NCBI GenBank assembly: GCA_963965975.1 | Contig: OZ014414.1 | Coordinates: 6,733,501 to 6,797,500, forward strand | Origin: Xestospongia bergquistia | Taxonomy: Eukaryota; Porifera; Demospongiae; Haplosclerida; Petrosiidae | Direction: 5' to 3' | DNA: 64,000 bases | Shown: positions 56,386 to 64,000 of the stretch, one piece after another | Numbering within the stretch: position 1 is the first letter of the stretch | Layout of the letters: the number at the start of each line of letters is the position of its first letter | Notes under the pieces: generated by a model | Databases searched by the model: none | The model's input: only the letters and a program-made list of their open reading frames with translations | Told to the model about the DNA's origin: nothing | Program-made: the position numbers and the translations under genes

Positions 56386-59300
56386 TTACCAAAATTTAAG
56401 TCTGTCTTTAATAACTTGATAATTGTCTAACTTTTTACAATACTCTTCATGTTGTCTTGATAAGTGTACTTTCCTTATTGTAGCATTTTTAGTAAGTGAT
56501 GTACATATTGTCTTGATATCATCATTGGTCAATGAAGTATTGTTGAGAGATAGTTCTGTCAATGATGTAGATGTTTGTATTAGATCTGCTATTGTACTGG
56601 AACTAACTGAAGTGATCTGATTATTACATCCAATGTTCAATGTAGACAATGTTTGGTTTTTAGTTAGTCCTTCACAGATATATTGGACTCCATTATCAGT
56701 GATGTTACAGTAGGGAAGACTTAGTTCTTTTAAAGTTGTATTACTTGACAACATAGTAGATAAGTGAGTCATATCTTCATCTGTGATATCAGTAACATCA
56801 CACAATGCTAACTCTTGAAGTGTTTTATTATTAAAGAGACTATCACTGACTTGTTTGATACCACCAGTAAGTGAAGAGGACCGCAACCATAGTGTCTTTA
56901 TTGTTTTATTAGTTTTTAGTATCTCTGATAATATGGATACACACTTACTGTCCAATGAAATGTTCTTTATATCAAGTCTCCACACAGTACACTTATTAAG
57001 ATTGTTTATAATAACTGCAGTACTTTTAGGAGATGATGAGTTGAGACGAATACTCCATTTTTTTCTTGTTTGGTGTTCTTTTTTTAATTTACTTATAACA
57101 TCTTCACTTTGTATTATACTTGGACTAGTGAGCCATACACTATTGTCATAGTCATACCACAGAACTCTTCCAGTGTCTCCTGTTATAAAATAGAGTTAGT
57201 ATATAGTATAGTACACACATAGTAATATATACTATAACACACTACAATACACAGAGAATACATTGAAGAAGAAAGGAAGCCATTATTGTTTATTGAATAA
57301 GGTTACTATGGCAAAGAGTTGGAGGGGCGGAGTTTCCAGTTAGGGGAATTGTCTTATTATAGTTTAATAAGCTTGTTCCTGACAAACCACATTGTTTTTA
57401 TAGTTTGGTGTGACTATAACTGCTCTGATCTGATACAGGATCTGCTTCTTTAGACAATTTCTTTAGACAGTATAATTTGTTCATCCTGTTCTCATTGCAT
57501 TTAAGTCAATGATAAAATATAAAAGGTAGCTCATGTTTAATGGAGTCCTGGAGTCTGATACAAGGATTTATCTTACCAGTGATTAAAGTAAACATGTTTG
57601 TACTTTATTATAACATTTTAAATATAATTCATGAAGTAAACAATGTACTATTAGATACATTGTTAATTGGCTATTGTTTATTATATCTACTTTTCCTTTC
57701 TATGAGCCTAAGTTTGTCTTACTCCACCCACCTGTGGTCAGATATATCAATGTATATGTTACAATAAGATTATGAAACTAGGGATTTTGTGAAATCCCTA
57801 AAACTTTCAGTAAATTCATGAAATGACTGTTTTACTTAGGGATTTCATGAATTCACTAAAATCTCTAGGGATTTCGTGTAATTACTGAAAAAATAGTGTT
57901 TTAATCCACAACTTCACTAGATGCATATTAGGAAGATTGTGAAATAACATAGTGAGGCACACAAAATGATTTTTTTGATAGTTTAGTTTTAGTTTATTTA
58001 TTTATAATAGTGACTAGTGTTATATAATTTTAATATGATTTAATTTTTTTTCTGATAATAAGATTTTTAATAGCTTTGATGTATCCTTTTATCACAATTT
58101 GCATTGATCATTTGGCTTTACGCTTTCCTTTGATGTTTTCTAAGGAAAATTATAAGACAAATACTCACAGTGTTAAAAGTATGTTATTTCTAAAGAAGTG
58201 TATTACAAGACCATTGAAGATCTGAAAGCAGTAGCTGAAGTTTCAACTAGCAAGTCACATCACCAGTGCTACATTCTACAGTTGAGAAGCTTATCAAGAA
58301 GCGAAAGTCACCAGAAGAGCACCCAGTCTACTATGCCACCATAGAAGATACCTACGACATAATTAGCAAAGCCCACAAGCCACTGGCCATGGTGGTCGTG
58401 ACAGGATGCTGAAACATTTTGGCCAACTGATATCACAACAGAAGCTGTTGAATTATTAATAAGTATGATGAATGAATAAAGTTCATTGCTTACACATAAA
58501 TTTAGTGTTATTATTTATGGTTAAAATTTGAATAACAGTGATTTTGCAAAAAAACTGGAGTATTATCTCAGTAATTACACGAAATCCGTAGAGATTTTAG
58601 TGAATTCATGAAATCCTTAAGTAAAACTGTCATTTCACAAATTTACTAAAGGTTTTAGGGATTTCGCGAAATCCCTAGCTCCACAATCTTACGGTAACAT
58701 ATATACTTAGCTATAGTTAGATGACAACACAATTATTTCTAACAGGGATCAGTTGGAAATGAGTGATGGGTGGGGCTACGTTTATATACAAATTATGTGT
58801 TTATTTGTACATGTATTGTTATGTAACTATTAACAACACATCATAATATATAATAAAATATAAAGAGATAATAATGCTATTAGACTAGAATCTAGAATAT
58901 TTCTTCTCTACATTTAGTAGTGATATAGAATACTACCAGTAATTATATGTTCCTAATACTGGAATATATCATTATTATCATGAAATCATTTTATCTTTCT
59001 TTATTATTTATATTTCACTAACTTTCTTTATTAACAGTTAAGTCTGACTCCACCCATATATTAATGACATATACATACAATACTTAGGAGGAAGTGAAAG
59101 TGGAAGACAACAATGTACAAATACTTTAATAACTTATTAATAATAAAAAAGGGCGTGGCTAGATTTTGTTTACATTTACTAATAATAACTGCAGGTTACT
59201 AGTACATACCTCTATTGTTTGACTCTTTATCATCATCATCATTAGAATCTTTTAATATATCATCTGATATTGGAGACTCTAATCAAATTTAAACGTATAG

Positions 59301-61877
59301 TAATAAAATTAACAGTTAATTATTATTCACTTTTTTGTGCTTTGAGTATATGAATATAATTAATAGACATCACTGATAATCATTTACGAGTAATAACAGT
59401 GATCACACTAAAATCCTTTAGATGAGCACTTTCCTGTTAAAATAGTACTACTACTGAGCACTGATTTTCACTAAAAACTAGTTATTCTTGTGGTATAAGT
59501 GACCCAACCTTTTCAAGTATGTTATCACATGTGATTTAAGTTGTCAAAACATTATACAATACTTATCATATGTTCTACATATTTATGATACTAATACTGA
59601 AGAACATTAACTTAATATTTACTAAGTTATAATTATAAATATAACCTACTTGGATGAGGTAATAAGGCACTCGCATCTGTTAACTCTAATATAAATGAAA
59701 GCTCTATATTATCAGTAGTTACATCACTCCTATTACTACCTGTAGTTTCACTGATAAATAGTGTGAGTTCTTCTAGACTAGACACTATATGAGTTTCCTC
59801 TGATTCTTGATCAGTAACTGGTTTATGAACCTTTGGTATGAACGCTAGATCTAGTAACAATGTCATATAATGAGAAGTGAATAATATCAGTTACCTTTTA
59901 AGTTCTGCCTTAATTCCTCAAACCGTTTGTTTCTATTTCTTAATTGTAATGTCAATGACATTATCACTTCCTGTAGTGTCTCCAACTCTTTTTGTCTCTT
60001 TGCAGACATCGACAGTAACTCTTCCTTAATAACTAAATAATTATTAATTATAATTATGTCTGGACAAATCAGTAACACAGACTATATTAGTGATAGCTAT
60101 TGTATTAATAATATACCTTCCTTCCATTTCAAAAGTGATGTCAAATCTTTCATTGTTTTTACTTTCATTTCTTTTCTTCCTATACAGAAACATTGAACTT
60201 TAAATCAGATATATCATATAATAGACAGCTATTAAATAAACAATGATTATTGACTACATGGACAAATACCTTCACTTTGTTGGGCAACAGATGATATTTG
60301 TAAAGTCATCTTTTTACAGATGGTTTGTCGTAGTTCAAGTTGACTTCTCAACTCCTTTGTGTTCTCTTCTACAATAGGTCTAACCTCCTATAAATCAATA
60401 AACAACACATGTAGTACTGTTGTCTAATACTACTCATCTCTTACCTTGTCTCTTTGACATTTGTCATAAATAGTGTGGTAGCCTATTGTTAACTTGATCA
60501 CACCCAACTGCTTCAACGATTCAAGATTTTCTTTTGCTGTAATCAACAAAATGCCAATTAGACTTTGTGGAGAGTAGCAGGTAACAATGATGGAGTTTCC
60601 TTCATTTATTGCTCTAACTTGTACTTTCTTTGCCATATCTTTGAATGCTTTTGACAGCAATCCTCTGATGTCAAAGAGAGTATGGTCATCAGTCTTCCAT
60701 TCCAGAATGAACACAATAGTTTCACAGGTGAGATGATGAGAAGATGAAGAGATCACGAACCTTTGATTACAACATACATCAGTTTTGATCTTCTCACAAA
60801 ATTCATCAACTGATGTGTTGTAGTTTGTGATATGTACTTTAGCTTCTCTAATGTCATATTGATCAACAATACCCTCTAAACAGCAGATGTTAATAATAGT
60901 ACATTTATCTTGTACAAGATCCATAACATCATCAAGTGATTCAGCTGTTGCTAACTGAGGTCTCAGTTCTCGGAAACATCTACGAAGGTATGTTTTAAGT
61001 TCTTTCAGTGAAGGGATGCCTTTAACAATAAGAGGAGCAACAGTGTAAAATAGTTTACCAAATGTCATTCTCATTTGATCAAAATCATATTGAAAAGTGG
61101 GTTGGAGATTGACTTCGGAAGGAAAAGTTTGATCTACAAATAAAATATTATAACTTGTAGATATATATGCTTGTACTTACCATACTCTTTGAGTATATCT
61201 TTAGCAACAGGTACTGCTTGTTCAGATTTTAATAAGACACTTGCAAACAATTTTAGTTTGCTAGGATCTTCAGACACTGTAGTATGTAGTGCTCTCAATG
61301 GACCATCTCCTAGTACACCTCCCAATCTATAAACTTCATCTAATGTCTCCTTAGTGATCACTCTCTCTGTATATAACATCTGAACAATCTCCACAGAAAG
61401 ATTAAGTGGGAAGATCCTATCAGAGTGTTTCTGTAACATTTGACAAGCTGGAGGAGACAATTCATCTGTTAAATGTAAAGAGTCAGGTATCATATAATGA
61501 AGGTTACAAATTCTCACTAAATTCCTTTATTTGTTCAGCAGCAAAAACTTCTTCTATTGTCTTGAGAGCATCAGCTAATGAGTCCAATGTAGGACCTCCA
61601 CTCTCAATTACTTTGTCAGCTTTACTCAACCACTGAGTTAAACACTCCTGAAGACAACTCTCTGGATCATCTCGGTATTTGGTTCTAATGCTTGATAGAG
61701 TAGGTTGTAATAGACCCAGTTGTAAACCAAGAGGAGACCAGCGATGACTTGGGAAATAGCCTTGTTTCAAAGCTTTAATGATATCTTTCAAATTACTAAC
61801 ATCTATAATAACAATGTAAAGCTTTAAAGTGAACACAATCAAATTAACTCACTCAGTTCACTTTCATTTGCTGCCAT
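56386..61877 (-). CDS. Gene C: Death-CARD-like-unknown domain-coiled coil-acidic linker-LRR protein
   Basis: Ten exons, high to low: 61877-61853, 61802-61518, 61465-61181, 61133-60445, 60387-60270, 60179-60117, 60032-59895, 59850-59740, 59278-59210, 57179-56386. Sum 2577 bp, in frame, 858 residues. Death 9-103 (SHRWSPLGLQLGLLQ, CLQECLTQWLSKADKV), CARD-like 104-198 (LSPPACQMLQKHSDR, EVYRLGGVLGDGPLRAL), unrecognised domain 199-428, coiled coil to ~534 (AKRQKELETLQEVIM), linker 535-571, acidic exon 572-594 (DSNDDDDKESNN), LRRs 595-858 (TLKELSLPYCNITDNGVQYI). Exons 2-7 and the last match those of gene A in length or nearly so. The PDZ exons of A are missing; the acidic exon takes their place. The exon-8 frame is open past the donor to ~59633, so a short alternative end is possible. 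A Ginger-like element sits in the last intron. Confidence 0.85.
57757..58699. mobile_element. Ginger-like DNA element with long TIRs
   Basis: 943 bp with ~140-bp terminal inverted repeats beginning TGTTAC(AA/CG)TAAGATT and containing internal GGGATTT(T/C)GTGAAATCCC palindromes. It is flanked by TATA on both sides (57753-57756 and 58700-58703), a 4-bp TSD. The interior has a broken plus-strand remnant reading YYATIEDTYDIISKAHK then GRDRMLKHFG, like the zinc-binding region of Ginger/KRBA2-type integrases. It is non-autonomous and inserted in the last intron of gene C. Confidence 0.7.
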
Positions 61878-62329
61878 AACTAAGGACTTGGGAGTGTCTA
61901 GTGCTAGATAAGGCTTCATAACAGAATACGAAATATTGTAATTATTAATTACTGATACTATAAATAGCATTTCATGAGTCAATTGTGATATAAATAACAC
62001 CTTTCCTTATTTGGTAAAATAACTAATATTTTTGCTGTATACAGTTTTAGTAGTCATATTCACATTGACTATTAAGGTAAGACTCAACTATATTTGTATT
62101 CTATTTAATAACTCATATTGTTTCTAAATAATGTGGAGTAATTACGATACTAACAATAAGTAATGGAAAAAGTAATGAACATAGTGTGTTAACAGAGTTA
62201 CAAGGAAAAGAGATTAAAATAGTAACTAGTTCAATTATATGGATGTTGTAGTACCTCATGGTCTGAATATATATCAAGGAAGTTAGTATTTTAAAGACTG
62301 TCACACCCACTTTTTGTTTGTAGACCAAG

Positions 62330-62490
62330 AAGACACCAGCGATGACTTGGGAAATAGCCTTGTTTCAAAGCTTTTAATGATATCTTTCAAATTACTAATA
62401 TCTATAATAACAATGTAAAGATTTAAAGTGAACACAATCAAGTTAACTCACTCTATTCTGTTGTCATAACTAAGGACTTGAAAGTGTCTT
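62330..62490 (-). pseudogene. Relic of a fourth cluster gene (exon 1 and Death exon start)
   Basis: Minus strand: an ATG with ACAACAGAATAG and a GTGAG donor corresponds to exon 1 of gene C but has a nonsense codon. After the intron, LKDIIK..QGYFPSHRW-type Death sequence begins and breaks off at ~62330 with a 1-nt insertion. The flanks (62110-62560) are in turn partly repeated at 63010-63180. Confidence 0.8.
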
Positions 62491-62756
62491 GTACAAGTAA
62501 AGCATAAGACTGCAAACTAGGAATATTAATATTGTAACTATTAAACACTGATACTATAAATAGCATTTAATGTGACATAGTGATATAAATAACATCTTTC
62601 CATTTTTGGTAAAATAAATTAACATATTATATTAACATATTATATATACTTTTCAGTAGTCATGTTCACATTAAAGTTTAAGGCTCAACTATATTTGTGT
62701 TCTATTTAATAACTTATTAACAACTCAGGTTGTCTCTAAACATGTGAAGTGATTGG

Positions 62757-62989
62757 TAGTAAGGGACCACTTCAGTCAAAACATTTGTGAGCTTATTTGT
62801 GAAAAGTGACCACTGTTAAACACATCAAAAACAATTTTGTATAGATACAATTGCCATGAATGATATTGTGCATACACAGCAACTGTATGTATACAAAACT
62901 TTTTTGAGATGCTTTTAAAGCATCTCAACAGTGGTCCCTTTTCACAAATCAGGTCACAAATGTTTTGACAGAAGTGGCTCCTTATTGCA
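62757..62989. mobile_element. Fold-back MITE
   Basis: Inverted arms of ~105-110 bp: left begins AGTAAGGGACCACTTCAGTC, right ends GAAGTGGCTCCTTATTG. Arms share CAAAACATTTGTGA and TTGTGAAAAG words. A second small palindrome (GAGATGCTTTTAAAGCATCTC) lies in the right arm. No coding; the open frame across it is an artefact. Confidence 0.75.
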
Positions 62990-63477
62990 ATGAATTGCAA
63001 ATCAGGTCACATACTGTGGAGTAATTATGATACAAACAGTAAATAATGGAAGGAGTAATGAACATAGTATGTCAACATAGTTATAAGGAAAAGAGATTAA
63101 ACAGTAACTTGGATATTGTATGATCTGAATATGCTTGAAGTTAGTAATTAAAAGACTGTCACACCCACTTTATTGGTTTTGATTTCCTATAACTCTATGA
63201 AGTTGATGTGAATGTTCATGTTAACAAGAAAGTTATGGAGGCCGTTATAGCAGCTGGTGAAACAAGATGATATATAAATTGGCCATTTTATGGAGCTACC
63301 TTTTATGAAGAGAACTTGACCACTTATTTTACCTACAGGTATCCACTATAATAATTTTGGCTATAATGGTGCATAGTTAACAGTGGGAGTGGCTTAGATG
63401 AAATGATAGAAATGAATGGACAGGAATTAGATGTCATTGCATTAACTATAACAATTAATATTGTATGTATTATATAG

Positions 63478-63837
63478 ATATACAAACTGATCATCTTGAT
63501 GTTACTGATGAAGTACATACTGTTATTATGAAATATATTACAAAATCTGATGTCAGTAAAAATGTTAACACTCTCTTTAATTGTGCAGGGTATATTAAAA
63601 AATATATAATATAAATAATATTTATAATAATTCATTACCATATAGCTCTAAAATTGACCACACTCCTAATTTAATTCCTCAATGAAAGAATATTTTTAAA
63701 GTCTGATTCGATTTTATTTTTCCTCTAGTTGAGTTCATCATGATAGTTTGTTATCTACATCAACTACTGGATGGAATAAATCATTTACTATTAATGTGAC
63801 TAGTATGTTCTTAATATCAAAATATATAATACAAAAG
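63478..63837 (+). pseudogene. BDH2: Middle exons of a BDH2-like SDR gene
   Basis: Exon pieces 63478-63589 (IQTDHLDVTDE, then VNTLFNCAG, the SDR NAG-like motif) and 63729-63837 (HHDSLLSTSTTGWNKSF, TINVTSMFLISKYII) match consecutive parts of the type-2 3-hydroxybutyrate dehydrogenase family. Joining them at the visible GT-AG sites puts a TGA at 63730-63732, and the Rossmann glycine-rich start is not found upstream, so this looks like a decayed copy; the rest lies beyond the window or is lost. It sits head-to-head with the gene C cluster, as the 3' fragment at 55.2 kb sits beside gene B. Confidence 0.65.
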
Positions 63838-64000
63838 GTAATAATTAATATATTATAGTAATCTTTTTTTAATATTGTTATGATTTGTTAATAAACTCAT
63901 TAATTAACTTATCAATATATTAATCTATTAATTATCTATCCATTATTCATCTGTTCATATATCCCATATATCCAGAATCTATCACTCCATTGATCCATTC

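Noticed and set aside
62776-63000. 74-codon minus-strand frame
   Set aside because: Lies wholly within the fold-back MITE.
1-64000. tRNA or rRNA genes
   Set aside because: I saw no cloverleaf with A/B boxes and no rRNA-like stretch by eye; a tRNAscan-SE/Infernal run would be decisive.

Overview
This is an AT-rich eukaryotic (animal) genomic window. It has short GT-AG introns, many of them phase 1, a metazoan selenocysteine-pathway gene (PSTK), and repeated Death-fold/LRR and fibrinogen-like genes. The protein style (many small Death-domain exons, RNI-type LRRs, secreted GGW fibrinogen-like proteins, a DUF4218-type transposon) suggests a demosponge, probably Amphimedon queenslandica or a relative. 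That species call is inference from remembered families; no marker gene here proves it.

1-14.75 kb: an intact-looking Ty3/gypsy LTR retrotransposon (minus strand, 1300-codon gag-pol, identical 181-bp LTRs, 5-bp TSD) sits inside the last exon of a fibrinogen-like (FReD) gene copy. A 4.33-kb unit made of the 5' half of the element plus the FReD 3' end and its flank was then tandemly repeated twice more. The repeat junctions lie at a 3-bp microhomology (CCT), and the two extra copies share a 1-nt frameshift.

14.9-36 kb: two related ~6-9 kb segmental duplicates. Each has an FReD 3' flank, an element carrying a decayed gene of unknown family, a fold-back MITE, a dead antisense FReD copy and a dead LRR exon. 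Between them lie a further LRR-exon copy (one nonsense codon), a cut PDZ exon and another FReD flank. The only intact FReD gene is at 27.5-28.7 kb and encodes a secreted 394-residue protein.

36-42 kb: PSTK (seven exons reconstructed, 332 aa), an FReD relic and a truncated hypothetical gene.

42.7-62 kb: a minus-strand cluster of a multidomain family. Gene A (11 exons, 925 aa) is Death - CARD-like - ~230-aa unrecognised domain - coiled coil - PDZ - LRR. Gene C (10 exons, 858 aa) has the same plan with a short acidic linker in place of the PDZ. Between them is dead paralogue B, and beyond C is a relic of a fourth. The exon models of A, C and PSTK all close in frame. The cluster is interspersed with a stand-alone Death-domain gene, a gypsy fragment, a DUF4218 transposon relic, a Ginger-like element with TIRs and TSD, and two partial BDH2-like SDR gene fragments lying head-to-head with the cluster genes.

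Functionally, the notable content is a birth-and-death cluster of putative innate-immune or signalling scaffolds (Death/CARD/PDZ/LRR, no NACHT visible) next to secreted lectin-like FReD genes, in a locus reshaped by transposons and segmental duplication.
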